Shown: piece by piece, positions 1 to 12,684 of the stretch | Layout of the letters: each line of letters begins with the position of its first letter | Position numbering within the stretch: position 1 is the stretch's first letter | DNA from: Hypomesus transpacificus | Taxonomy: Eukaryota; Chordata; Actinopteri; Osmeriformes; Osmeridae | DNA length: 64,000 bases | Assembly: GCF_021917145.1 (NCBI RefSeq) | Contig: NC_061073.1 | Span: 12,048,017 to 12,112,016, forward strand | Direction of reading: 5' to 3' | Position numbers and translations under genes: made by a program | The notes under the pieces: model-generated | Told to the model about the DNA's origin: nothing | Seen by the model: the letters and a program-made list of their open reading frames with translations, nothing else | The model's database searches: none

Positions 1-2326
1 CATATTCTTATCCAGTCATGATTTAGTTTAATAGTGCCAATTAAATGTTTGCAGGTTAGAGTGCTGAAGTAAGTCAATGTGCTCCGGATTCAGACCCGAC
101 AAACACCAAAACGTATTTGTGTTGTTCTTCTTTCCTCAGTAGACAGTAAGTGCAGGACACACTCTAGACACTGAGGCCAGTATTGTAGGCTTTGTTCTGG
201 CTGGAAAAGTGGTCTTGTAAAAAGAAAAGACTCTTTTTAGTGTCAACTGAGGAAAGGAGCCCATGATGATATGGCACTATGGTGATCTCATTCCCTCTCA
301 TGAAACTAGTGAAGAAATGGTACAATACATATTTGCCTTAGCATGCTTAATTTGTCTCAGTTCAGATTAACTGCGAGTTTGTCCATGTTTAGATGAGTGA
401 CAGTGTACAACTTGGGCACTATATACTTGGTTTTGTCAGCATTCTCAGCGGTCAATCAAACAGTAGTAATCCTACTGTAATACAACGTGTCTCTGACACC
501 AAACATGTCAAACTCATTCACAGGCACTTACGAACACATGGGGAAATCTATTGTATTTTTAACCCGGGGCAATAACCAGCAGACCTTTGAATTTTCTTGT
601 TAAAGTTATTTAGCAGACGCTGTCAAATAAAAACGTAAGACTTTGTGTGTTATTATTTTTAAACCAATTCAGAGGTACCTTTCATATAACTAGTCAACAT
701 CTTAGTGGTGTGTTTGTAATTCCTCTGTGTGTTATGGTTATGTCTGTCTAAGAATGTGGAACACACTTTATCTTGTTGACAGTTAAAACAAGCCAATAGC
801 TCTCAAAAAGCTGACCCACCTCTTCTCAACACAACTCGCCCAGGCTTACTATTTGTTGTGACTGCTGTTTAGTGCTGCTGTTACTCGACCTTCACCCAAT
901 CTCAAGTATTTATGAGGTGTATATTCAGGCCTAGTTACCAACTTGTCATTTTCTGTTGTCAAGTAGCATACTTGCTTTAGATTTAGTTTGAAGAGAGTAC
1001 ATTTTTTTTTAACAGCCTTCGCATCAGCAGTGGACATACTTGGTTAAGAATTCCCATTGTAGCTTTGAATGGTGTGATGATTCCCAATTTGCGTCCAGAA
1101 AGGAAGTGAGTCACTCTCTGGGTAGGACATTTCCTGTTCAATTCTATTTATAGATAAGATAAGTCGCTCACTCTCTGTCTCCCTGTCACTCACATCTCTC
1201 TTTTTTACATGCACACATACACACACACACAATCACTTTGAAGAGGTCAAGCAGTGCTCATGCCCTTCGTGTTGGGCGTTACTTTCCTGTCTGCCTCCCA
1301 GTGGGGCCAGCTTTGCTTGTGTTGGACACAGCCATCACAACCCACCTAAAATCCAGGGGAGGATTTCTTAAATCGACAGATCCAACAGTACATTCCTGTC
1401 ACCGGATCTGTCTGGGACCAGAACATTTTAGGTGTGTTCTTCCACTTCTGAGCCTCGGTGTACACGGTACATTTAGCTCTGTTTTTGTAATAGTTTCAAG
1501 ATCAATGAAGCTCTGGATTCAAACAAATTCATCGAAGTTCAGAGTTTAGCAAAGGTTTTGCAGTGTTGATACTAAATGGAGATCGTTTCTGTCTTTTGTA
1601 CTGGTGTTGGAAGTCTGTGGAGGTTTTTGAGACATGACCGATTTAGTGTTTATTTTACTGTCCTGGAAGGGGAAGTGTCGAGTCTGGGAGTAAGGATTTG
1701 ATCTTAATGCAACAGAGGTGTGCCTGATCTTATCACTCACTCAGTCTAAACATTATTCTACAGCAAAGCTCTTTTTTTTAACACCAAGGAAATAAATGTC
1801 TCATGGAAATATTTAGACTGAACGGTGCTGCTGTGAATTTAAACATTTACGATATGTTTAACTAAAACATTGATTTCAATAAGGTGGATTTCTTATCTGA
1901 GTAAATGTGAAAAGATTGCAGCTGCACACGTTTCTTGATGAGGAGTCGTTTGACTCAAGTTAAAATCAAGTTTAATGAAGGGTGTTAAAAACCAAGTGCA
2001 AAAACTTGACGCAAGTTAACTTGTTGGGGTAGTTTTGTGAGCTGGGGAGTATGAGTAAATGTAATTCTGGTCATTTCCTTTGACCACATTGCCACACTGC
2101 TAACCACTTTTCCATAAATCAGACTCCCCCTCATGTAAACATTCACAAACACACACTTTCTTTATCATCTTTACAAACACATACACACTCACAGATCATT
2201 TCTGATGGTTGGCTTTTTAAATTTGATAATGTTTTTTTTTTTTTATTGCAGATAGAAATGTTTTAACCGTTTTCAGAGTTTATTGAAAATACATTTATGA
2301 ATTGATTCAACATGTGTTTTACACAC
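1..2326. other. Flanking region without a recognised gene
   Basis: I see no coding exon here. The short open frames have no recognisable family and no consistent splice sites. The region holds a short CA-rich tract near 1210-1230, a T-rich run near 2230-2243, and near 605-625 a short piece resembling the tail of L2-related fish SINEs. It lies downstream of the minus-strand hyaluronidase gene, beyond its likely poly(A) signal. Confidence 0.6.
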
Positions 2327-2332
2327 TTTATT
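2327..2332 (-). other. Candidate poly(A) signal of the hyaluronidase gene
   Basis: The plus strand reads TTTATT, giving AATAAA on the minus strand, about 285 bases downstream of the hyaluronidase stop codon. It is the first canonical hexamer I noticed at a suitable distance. No transcript evidence is available. Confidence 0.45.
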
Positions 2333-2615
2333 GCCATACCTAAAAAGAACGGTATGACCATTTCATAGCTTCAGAAGTTTAAATTCCACTAACTGACCCT
2401 TAAACACCAGTTATTTTAGTGCAGACCCTTTCTCACAATCGTTGCCATCATGTCTCCTGCTATTCTCATCAAAATCCTTGGAGAAAATGTTGAAAATTGG
2501 AGTGTGCCCATGGTTCTGTCCTTTTGGAAAGGTAATCCGGTTTTGTCAGGTTTGGCTGGGCTGGAACTGCAATGTGCAGGAGTCCTTGTCCAAGGACTCT
2601 GAGCCGTTCCAATCT

Positions 2616-4111
2616 CTACAAAATCAAACACTTGATAATAAGACACAGTCCCAGGAACATGATGACACACAGACAGGAGAAGTGCAGGGACAGGATCATC
2701 AGGATGTCTCCGAGCAAACCGTTGTCCCTGGGGTGGGGCATGGGCTGCATAGGAGGAGGAGGAAGAGGCGGAGACTGGGGCATCTCACAGTAAACCCCCG
2801 TCCAGCCTTGGTAGCACTGGCAGGTGAACTTGTGTTTCATGTCCAGGATGTCGTGGTTGTTCAGATGGCCACTGACGTGGAAGCGCGGGCCTCTCAGGCC
2901 CGGGTTGCGGCGGATGCGGAAGAACCGGGGGTTGAGGTGGAGGTAGGCGCTCGACTCCAGACTCTTGCGGACGCACCTGCCGTTCTTCTTGCACAAAGCC
3001 TTGCTGCACAGCTTGGCGGCGGAGGTGACGTTGATGATGTAGTGGCCGAGAGGACCGTCAATGTACTTCTTTACCGCCAGGCAGTTTCTCTGGAAGGAGC
3101 GAGGAACATAAACACAAAGCAGTGAGAGAACTTGTTTTGGAAAAGAATGTACAAAATGTATGATGATTTGACTAAGAAACCCTCAAAGCAACTGCAACAG
3201 CAAGTACTCCTGGTCAAAATACTTTTGTTGGCTGTTAAATATATCTTTATTTCTATACAAATTACAAATTAGGCAGTGCCACACAGGAATACCACCCTGG
3301 GAAGCAAAGCTTTTTGCCCAACGGAAAGTTCCCATATTTTTTACAAATTTCACCCTTGAAGCAAAATTCAGCCAACAAATTACATTTTGCACGTAATTTA
3401 CAACTGATGCAAAAGCCACCAAATCACCATGTTCTCCATTTCAACAGAGCACCCAACTGATATAAATCAGTTCGTTAGAGACATTGTGCGCTCATTGGCT
3501 ACAACATCCAAATGGAAACATTCTATTCTTGGAGACACTGAGAACAGAAGATGGAGGGAAATTGCAAGAGAATTCTGACTTTCCTTGACATGGGTCGTTC
3601 ATCACCATTTGTTAAAAACTAACGTGACAGCGTTGTTTGTGTTTGTTACCAGTGACATTTTTCCTTGTACAGTACAGTATGTATATGAAATGCTGCATGG
3701 CTTTCTCAATAAGGGGGCTAAGAAAGCAGTGTAAGACATTTTGCTCTTTTGATGGACACTGTTACCTGAGTTCTGGCATATTCTGAGGAGCCCCAAAGCA
3801 CCACTCCTGCTGCTCCTAAAGCTGCACTCTCCCCAATAGTGTGGACCAGGTCACTCTGAGGGCACAAACACATCAAAAACAAGCATACAAATTAATGAAA
3901 TGTCAATACAATAGATACACCAGTAAATTAATGTAAAATGTAAATGATTCCATAAAACATCTGTACACATGGGCTTATCCTGGGCTTTAAATTTGTGAAT
4001 ATTTCCTTTGTGTTCTTTTTCTTTTCTAACCCTTAATTTAGACTGGTCATGGAAGGTCGCTCAAAGAGGAATTCCACTCATAGCATTCTAACAGTTCCAG
4101 AAGTTACCCCC

Positions 4112-4157
<46 letters not shown>

Positions 4158-5205
4158 GTAATCGTAATAATAGAAATAATGTACTCTGCTACTAAGCTCT
4201 TGACAAGTCTCTGGGAAAGCAAAAGAGAAAAGCAGGAATGTTCTGGTTTTCAAACGGGGCTCAAAGAATCACCTCAGAGAGGACCACAAAGGTGTAGGCG
4301 TAGAACGGTCTGGAGTACACAAACACAGGTAGTGTGAAGTCGGCACGGGCTATGGACGCGATCCTCATGGCCTCCTTAACACGGTAGTGGACGAATTTGA
4401 CGGTGTTGGCCGAAGACTTGAGCTCGTGGTCCAGGTAGATGGAAGGGTACAGAGCCGTGCTTTCCCTCCACAGCCACATCAGGTGGTCGTTGCGGACGTG
4501 CTCCACGTTGGGACACTCTCCGGTGTACCGCTGTGGGTGCTGCTTGTACCCGTAGTTGTAGCAGTCGGGGAACAAGTAGAAACCCCAGAGACCATCAGGC
4601 CGACGGCCTTCGGCCAGAAGCAAGGTGGCGTTCATGAAGGCTTGTCCCGCACTTTCAAAGGCTTCTTTGGCCTCCATCTCCACCTTGCTCTCCGGCCAGC
4701 TCGGGTGCAACTTCCGGATCTGCTCCTTGGATTTGTTCCGGTAGATGTCTTTGGAACCCCAGTTACGGACCCATTGGGGCCTCCAGTTCTCCCAGTCGAT
4801 GACGCCCAGGCCCCGGAAGTCCTTGTGTGGGATGAGCTTATCGATGTCGGCCCTGGATTTGCTCAGATGTTTGGAGAGACTCTGGTTTTGAGGCAGACCT
4901 CCATTGATGGGGATCCCCGTACCGGAGTAGTAAGGATAGTACCCCAAGTGGCTATGGTAGAAGATGGTGACATTTGGTCCACTGAGGGTTTCGTTGAGGT
5001 TCGCCACAATGTCGAAGACGCTAAGGTCCAAGTCCACCTTGAAGCGAAGCCGACAGGATTCGGTGGGGGCGTTCCAAACAACCACAAACGGCCGATGGGG
5101 GATCAGAGGAACACGGGCCTGCTTGGTGTGCTCGGCCTGGACCTCGACCTTCAGCCCGACCCACAAGGCCAACACCACCAGAAGACCGGGCCCAATCAGC
5201 GCCAT
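2616..5205 (-). CDS. hyal4: Hyaluronidase, hyal4/spam1 (PH-20) group, probably GPI-anchored
   Basis: Glycosyl hydrolase family 56 enzyme that cleaves hyaluronan or chondroitin. Three coding exons with in-frame GT-AG junctions: 5205-4273, 3855-3766 and 3089-2616, giving about 498 residues, close to the 435-510 typical of the family. The start has a signal-peptide-like stretch (residues 1-24). The catalytic Asp and Glu lie in GLGVIDWENW (D137 and E139 by count). The last exon carries an EGF-like cysteine module (CKKNGRC...FTCQCYQGWTGVYC), then a Pro-rich linker and a hydrophobic C-terminus without a cytoplasmic tail, which fits a GPI-anchor signal as in SPAM1 and HYAL4. Position next to wasl fits the mammalian HYAL4/SPAM1 cluster. 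Only one gene of the cluster is in the window, so HYAL4 versus SPAM1 orthology is not settled; fish databases may call it hyal6 or PH-20-like. A 5' non-coding exon may exist upstream. Confidence 0.9.
4108..4149. repeat. (CA)n microsatellite
   Basis: About 20 CA units after a short C run, in intron 1 of the hyaluronidase gene. Confidence 0.9.
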
Positions 5206-6152
5206 CCCCCCGGAGGTCCGGATGGATCAAATAGCCATCCTGTTCCAGGCACAACATGACATGAAAGAAAAAGCAGAGGAGTGAAGTGTCATCTATGCAG
5301 AAAGAGTAAATGCATCATTGGGTCGAGTGGGCAGAGATAATCGCTAAGGCTGGTGAAAGGACATGCAAGTGGGGGTCAATCACGTAACTGCTCCAGATTC
5401 CACGCACAGCACAATGCTCCTCTATTCTTGTAAAATTGAAATACATTAAAAAATACCATTTGACTGCATAGGCTCTTGTCAAGATCTGACGGGCCAGGCC
5501 TGTCGATGCATGCCTGGGTTTTAAGAACAAAGATGCATTGAGTGGGGGTTTTTGTCACAATGTGATGCGCAGTGAAGATATTTACATATCAAAGTCGGCC
5601 TTAATTAGACTTGGACTTGTTTTTCTGGCCAGTGTGAGCATTCCTGTCTACTGTGGCATCACTCACTCTTTCCGTCTCTCTCAAACTTGGTTCCCTCGTC
5701 AACCTTTTTTTTGGACTGCTCTTTCCAGCTTCTTATGTAAGCCCATTTGAGACCCCAAGGTCTAATTGCAGTTGGCATCCACTGGCATGCTAGTAATGGG
5801 GATGATATTCTCTTTTTCCAAACAGAGCTAGGGACAGTTTGACCCAGCTCTTGGGACATATGGTATCTGAGGTTACCTCCAAAGGAGACGTGGAAAACTG
5901 TCCGTCATCCTCACTCACCGCTAATCCATAGCAGAAGAGCGGGAGACCGCTAAAAAGAACTGGGAATTCTCCATTCATTTAAGACTGCATCACTGTTGGA
6001 GGAGTGGTCACATTTAGGGAATGTACTGTCCCACTTAACATTATGCAGAGGGGGATGAGGGAGTGATTCTGCTATTCTTGGAGGAATACCCTGGGATTTC
6101 TGGTTGGACCTGGCAAGTTGGTTCTCAGCAAAACACTTCTCAAATGAAAAGC

Positions 6153-6186
6153 GCCTTCTGTTAAAAAAACTTTTTTAACAGAAGGC
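6153..6186. repeat. Perfect 16-bp inverted repeat with 2-base spacer
   Basis: The left arm GCCTTCTGTTAAAAAA (6153-6168) and right arm TTTTTTAACAGAAGGC (6171-6186) are exact reverse complements around AC. It could form a hairpin or cruciform. No gene ends close by, so it is not an obvious 3'-end signal. Confidence 0.9.
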
Positions 6187-8610
6187 TCTCTTACAGGGCT
6201 ATCAAAGAAACCCGCTTGTTTCTGTATGTTAACGCCTGAAAACAATCCTATGTTCAAGGTTTCCGTTGGTTAAATCTACATAAAAGTTCATATGATTCAG
6301 ATTGTGGGCTGCTTAAAAAAATATATATATTTATATTATTTCTTTATTTTTTTCAAACGATGAAATAACCATAGCCAAACTGCTTCATCACATTAACCAC
6401 ACTCACAAGGATGGACACACAACATCAGCCCAACTGTGGAAAACTCTGCTTAATGCTGTGAATCCTGTGGTATTCTATGTCCACCCGGTGTAACAGCAAA
6501 CACAGCCCAACACAAGCACTGAGCTGTGGAGTCTTTCATGCAGACTCCTGACCACATTTAGCCCCGGTGCCTCTGGGAACAACTAGCCACAAAAAAGACC
6601 CCCCAAAAAGACAATTTCTGACCCAAACTGTCGAAGGATGCTGTATTTGATGCTGGTTTTATCCTTCAAATAGACACAGTTGAACTGCGAAAGCAGCCAA
6701 GTCTACTAACTGATTGAATCCAGATGATGGGATTGGGATTAACTTTTAGCATGGTTGCTAAACTAACTCTTGGGTTTTTCAATTTCATGAGCTGGCAATG
6801 CATTATTCCCATCCTAAGCAATTGAATGGATTATGGGCAATGCTCAATTATTACATTGTAAATACATTAAAATACCCTCATGTTACCAAAAAAAGTTTAG
6901 ACACTTCCTTTTCATAAATGATTATTTAAATATAAAGTGTACTTTTGCATTGCATGTGTTTTGATATCATGCAGCATTTCCAGCCTCTTGTAAAGAAACT
7001 GCAAGCCAATTGAATGATATTAGGCTCTTGCCAATGTTTTGTGGCAACAGAAAAATCTTTGGTGTACCATTGCCATGTGTCTGCAATTTGAATAAATATG
7101 CTGGTCGGAACGACATATATCCATCACCATGGGTTTGCATGCCTAAAGACAGACTGTTCGTTGGTGTTTGTGGGGGTTAAATATTGGCCAAACAACCAAA
7201 ACGAATTCCCCCTACCAATGTAATTACAGATATTTGACCCTATGGGTTAAATTAGAGCAAGAATGGTCAAAGTAAGGTTAAAATCAAATACAATCCATGG
7301 CCTCTTCATTTTATATGGAAAGTATGAGACCAACCTGGACTTGGAAGTAAATGCCCTAGCCTTGGAGTATAAAAGCTGTAGAATCTCACAATCATTACAG
7401 GCAACTCCAATACAGATAGTGTTAATGTTACTTGATGCCGTTTAACAAGTCGTCTGTGAGAAAGGTAAAGGGAGAGTTGAACAGAAAATGTACAGTGTGA
7501 GTGCTTCTGTGAGGCGAAGACTGACAGACGATGCTGAGTGTGCGTGCTTGCCCGTGCGTGAGAGTTTGTGTTTTTTGTGTACTAATGTGTGAACGTGCTC
7601 CTGGGGAGCTGTGATGGCGTGAGGTTAAGTGTTGAGAAGAGAGTGTTGGAAAATGGAAGTAAACAGAGTGAGACTGTAATCCTCACCGCAGCGCTGGGAA
7701 GGACATGTCAGCCAGTCTCTTTCTCTGCTCGGTTTGGATCAATGAGCCGTTTAGTCGGCATGTGGAGGGATGTAATTATTTAGGCTTTGTCTGTGATCAG
7801 CATATCATATGGAAGAGAGACAGAGAGAGAGTTTGAGTGTGAGTGTTGGGAAGATGGGAAGATGCAGAGAACATGAGTGATTGGTATTATGAAACAGGTT
7901 TCCCCTTTGATGCAACTCAACTTGTACAGTTATCATTAACAGTGGGGCAAAGGGTACCACAATAACATACTCACATAAAGACGCACACAGGATAGAGACA
8001 GACACACACCCACACATTTCTTAATGAAACACTCACACACCCCTTCAGTTCATTCTCAGGGTTCTTCAGCCTTTGATTGCGTTTGTATTTTACAGATCTT
8101 GTGGTCTTTCTTTCTATCCCTCTCGCTCTTTGGTGGATACCATTTCCATATGTGATGGTGGTTTTATTATATCATCCACTGCCAGTGGATTTACTGTGGT
8201 GCAGCAATGCACTTCAGGTTCAATAACTCAATTCAGAGCTGAAGTACCAGTGATCCTGGTCCTTGGAAAAATCAGTAAATACACACCCATCAGGCGCATC
8301 TGGCTAGATCAAGCTACGGTACTCTGTACACTTTCATGTGCAGGGAAGTTCAGGGCACTAAGTTCCACCAATGAGTTCCACACAAAATTCCCTGTATAAG
8401 AGCAACTATATGAGATAAGTGTATGCTAAATTTGATGTGCTTAGAAATGGATATTCTAATCATCCTTTAAACAAAAGCTATAAAAGCCCATAGACATACC
8501 TCTTATCAAATTGATGATAACGGCCACTTGAACGCTTGCACGAGCCAATCTAGTTCCACTCTGGTCCTCCTAAAGGGGCAGATGATGGTCCCCTTCCCAG
8601 GGCTCCTGTC

Positions 8611-8689
8611 CTGGGGTTTGTGCAAACCTTCGCTTCCCTTGGGACATGAAATGGGGTACAAGCAGTTCCCCTCTGTCCCCATGTCCCTT
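8611..8689. repeat. Interspersed repeat, copy A
   Basis: The segment begins CTGGGGTTTGTGCA and ends CTGTCCCCATGTCCCT. It recurs in the same orientation at 9613-9695 with scattered substitutions and small gaps. Family not recognised. Confidence 0.7.
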
Positions 8690-9612
8690 GGTCACAATGG
8701 GGGCCAGCGATGCCCCTCTATTGTGTTCTCGGCTCCTCCTCCTAGGCCCGTCTGACTGAGGACATGAGGATACACGACAACACAATTGCCGGGTATTGAT
8801 ATACTTGGCCAACAATGGCTGTCAGTCCTGATGTAGTAAAATACTTTGTTTGAACATCTAGACATAACAATTATGAGCTATATTAAAGAAAATCCTATTC
8901 AAAGAAACCATACACAACAGGTACCATGTTGGATCAAATGTAAGTACATCTCTTTATTAGACTGGTTGAGTATTTAGATGTGCTTGTATGATAGTCAGTC
9001 TGAAATATTCAGGTTTCAGCCTGTATATTTGAGTACATTTTTGCCTGCTGTAACAGTTGTGCTGGACTCTGCAGAACAGTGTTAAAATATTTCCATACTA
9101 ATCTTTGTTTTACATCTGTGAAAACAGCCTTAATGCATACACAGATCTTGGTATGGGACATTTATTTCAGCACCACAGAAATACCCATAGTCATCACCTA
9201 CGGAGCTGGACGACTGCAAGGCAAGCATGTGGACTGCGTGCAGAGGCAAAGTGACATCCTACGTCTGCATACTGTACTTAGCACCTAAAACTAACTCGGT
9301 TGTTTTGAACACATTGAGTATGTGCCATCAAAGCACATTCCCTAAGCCCTAAGTATTTCCTGTAAAAGTTTTTTTTTAATTAACCTTATTAAACGCCAGG
9401 TCTCAGTTACTGAAATGACTGAGTAGGCATTCCTTGGCCTTCTCATCTTTCTCATTGTGTTTTCCACACCAACAGTGAGATGGAAAAGTGGTGGAGGTCT
9501 CTCATTTCAGCTGTAGAAATACTGGAGCTGGTTACCAAAAGGTTGCTTAGCTGACTTTGTGTGGTCACGCACAGGCTTTGAGAACGGATTTGCGAGGTGT
9601 TCGTTTCCAGAA

Positions 9613-9695
9613 CTGGGGTTTGTGCATATCCAGCCTTTGCTCTCTTGGGACATTAAATGGGGTACCAGCAGTTCCTCTCTGTCCCCATGTCCCTG
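9613..9695. repeat. Interspersed repeat, copy B
   Basis: Second direct copy of the 8611-8689 segment, sharing the motifs TTGGGACAT, AAATGGGGTAC and CTGTCCCCATGTCCCT. The copies are about 1 kb apart. Confidence 0.7.
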
Positions 9696-11449
9696 AGAAG
9701 CCAATGAGGCTTTAAAATAATTCTGGTACTGTAGTTAATAATTTTGGCAATGCCATAATATTTAGGGTCTCAATTCCCTTTAAAGCTGGTTTTCAGTCGC
9801 TTTGGATTTGTGTCTGGTAAATAATAATGTTATTATGATGGGTCTGCAGCTCTTTACATAGTCCTCTATTTATATAGCCTACTCTAATTCTCTACCATTG
9901 TAATACTCTGATTTTTAAAATCAACAGATAATCACTGGAACCATCGAGTGAGACTTTGAAGGTTAGACCCTTTGGAACTGGCTTTTGTCAGTCAATGTCG
10001 ACACATAATTTCTTGCCGGAAACAAACATCACAGACGAGGTACTGAATTGAATTAAGATGCTGTTTCGCCAGACTAAATTAGAGTTTGGTTGTTTCTGAT
10101 TTCCTCCTGAACTAACCAAAGCTAATTTAAATTCAGGAAATATACAGACTCGAACTTCATCCAACGGAAATTGTAGTCGGTGGGGTTTACGTGAATTAAA
10201 GCTCAATTTATTTTCATTGAGAATGAAGTTGTGAAACGTTATTGGATGGTGCTTGTCTACCACCACCTAGTGGTGAATACTATGTAGGCCCATCCCGACC
10301 TGAGAAAAGTTTAATGGCAACACCCAAGTGATGCATCTTATCCCATTTCAACAAAATATGATTAAAACATCCTCTTAGTATATTTTCCTGGAGTATCAAT
10401 CCATGCCAGTGACTACATCTCTTTACACGCCTGAATGGATTGGATTAAGTCCAACCTGTTTGTGTTTGCTGGCCCCGTAACTTGATTTACCAGTTAGGTA
10501 GTGATTTGCAGATTGGTCATGCCCTAAAACAAGTCGTCTCTGGCCTCCCTCCCCCTCAACAGAGATCTAGGTTACTCCCATACCTCTCTACATCAGCATT
10601 CCTCACATGGGTGGGAAGAAAGACACATCCAGGTCACCAAAAAAAAAGAAATATTTAAACACATACCCTTACTATGTGCACATCCACATTAGTGTACTTC
10701 ACGCCACACCCTGTATCATGGCATGCATACAAAAGGCTTTGTTCATTTATTATTTCACAATGCCATACAACATATCTACCATATACTATGCATGCCCAGA
10801 GGGAACAATGACAAATGCCTGTCCCCTACTTGTCACAAGTTGGCAAGGGCCTCTTGAAGTTGGTCCAGCGTGTCCTTGTGGAAGGCACACTGGTCTATGA
10901 TGTGGCCACACGAGAGAATAGGCCTCTTTGTGCCCACCACTGTGTTCTGAGGTTTGGTTTATGAATGCAGCGCACAGTCGACTTGTGATGAGAATGAATG
11001 AATATTCACAGGCCAACTTATCTGCAGCTACCACCTGGGATGACGTGAACTGCTGGAAGCTTACAATGGAGAAGCCATCTTGACCGGTCCTTGTGTGTGT
11101 GTGTGTGTGTGCGCCTCTGTGAGAGAGAGAAAAGAAGGGAGAGTATGCGTGTGAGAGAATGTGTTTGAGGGTGTGTGCCTGCATGTACTGTACATGCGCT
11201 TGAGCTCATCAGTTCATCATACTCGGGCACGTCTAAAACGACTGATCTTCCTTCTGTAATTTCCCTGTTAAACCCTGTTCTCAGTATATTCTCTCTGTCT
11301 ATCATTGTTACGTAATCCCCTGGATGCTCTCTGCGGGTTACAGCCAAAATACAACAACAACTGTGAAGCGTTGTATGCCCCTGCTGTGTGTGCTTACTGC
11401 CCATCTGTTGAGACCAGAATAATCATTGAAGGTATTTCTGCCACCTGAG

Positions 11450-11490
11450 TGTGTGTGTGTGTGTGTGTGTGCGTGTGTGTGTGTGTGTGT
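11450..11490. repeat. (GT)n microsatellite
   Basis: Uninterrupted GT repeat broken once by a GC, between hyaluronidase and wasl. Confidence 0.9.
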
Positions 11491-12684
11491 CAATCACGTG
11501 GTTGGACTTGGAGTGTGACACACAGCACCAAGTCACTCTCCAGCCGCACGCATACAAGGCTAGGTCCACATGGTAGCATAACATGAAAGGGTAGGAAGAC
11601 AAACATGATAGCAGCCATCAGTCTATAGATTAGTGGTTTTGCTAATACTTCTCTGACGGGGTTTAGGGAAGTCCCATGTGCCACCTGGTAGGACACCGGA
11701 TAACCTCTATCCATCTGTCCACGTCTCCTCTCATCTAGGATCTAAATAAATCCTGGGAAATCTTCACTCTGTACCCTTGTGAGGGTAGGTGTAAGTGGAC
11801 CATTGCGTGGTGTTGGCCTGTATTTTGGATATCTAGTAGTCCTACATTTAGGCCTAAAAACACAACTCTTTAGTCCTAAACTTGATTTAATCCAAGAAAT
11901 AAATCAATTGGATTACAATTTCTCATACTACACTCTAAGCCGATATACACGAACCCTCATTACCTAAAGACCTTGTGTGCCAAGTGCCATGTGTCAAATT
12001 CAACTCAATTTTAGCCTATTTGATACGATGACCACATGCAACACTGTTACTGTTTTTTGAGTGTGACAGCAAAATAGCCCCTCCCTCGTCCTACCCGTCA
12101 ATAGTCTCCGCCCAGCTCCACGCGCACCCCCTCCGCATACGCGGACTGCATTCCTGTCGCAAACTCCATGGGGAAAAAGGGTCAGACCATTCCTGGTTTC
12201 AATACATTTTGGTTTCAGTAGATTCTGGCGTCCATATTGTAATAAAACAATATACATAGCATTTTGGGAAATTAAAAAACACGTTTGAAAGTAATTTAGA
12301 TTCTCTGGACGTTTTTTATAGCGAAATTATGTTTCGATTTTCCCAACACCCCTATTAACCCTTTTGAGGTGGACGCTCCCTCTTACTGCCATGTTGGATG
12401 AATGTATCGATGTTGCAGCTGGAGTTCCGAATGAAAGTTTAGAATTTTTTTCTCAGTAAAGATTGGTATTCCCACGGTGTCTTCGAGGACAAGGGACACA
12501 TTAAGGTTATTTTCATACAACCAGGGTCCAGGAACGTTTTTTTTCTGTCGTTCACCCAGGAGATAACCACATGAGCTGATCCGGTTGCAGGCCATGGCGT
12601 CCAAAGCCTGCATGGATTTTATGTAATATTCTTTACTGTGGATAGATATTTTTGTTTTGTGAACTAAAACGATTATTCCCGAGA

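Larger units (their letters stand above)
5285..12650. other. Intergenic region between hyaluronidase and wasl
   Basis: These are head-to-head genes about 7.5 kb apart. I see no exon of a recognisable protein. Contents: a perfect 16-bp inverted repeat (6153-6186), two copies of a roughly 80-bp repeat (8611-8689 and 9613-9695), GT microsatellites (11092-11111 and 11450-11490), and towards 12060-12650 a more CpG- and GC-rich stretch that probably contains the wasl promoter and 5' UTR. Open frames here are short and unsupported. Confidence 0.6.

Noticed and set aside
2442-3125. A 227-codon plus-strand frame
   Set aside because: It is antisense to the last hyaluronidase exon and has no homology.
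4387-5259. A 290-codon plus-strand frame
   Set aside because: It is antisense to the catalytic exon of the hyaluronidase gene, which has clear family motifs on the minus strand.
12652-12684. N-terminal extension of wasl from a TTG codon
   Set aside because: The family starts just before the P-x-R-R-x-x-N-V-G-S segment, and the ATG at 12685 fits.
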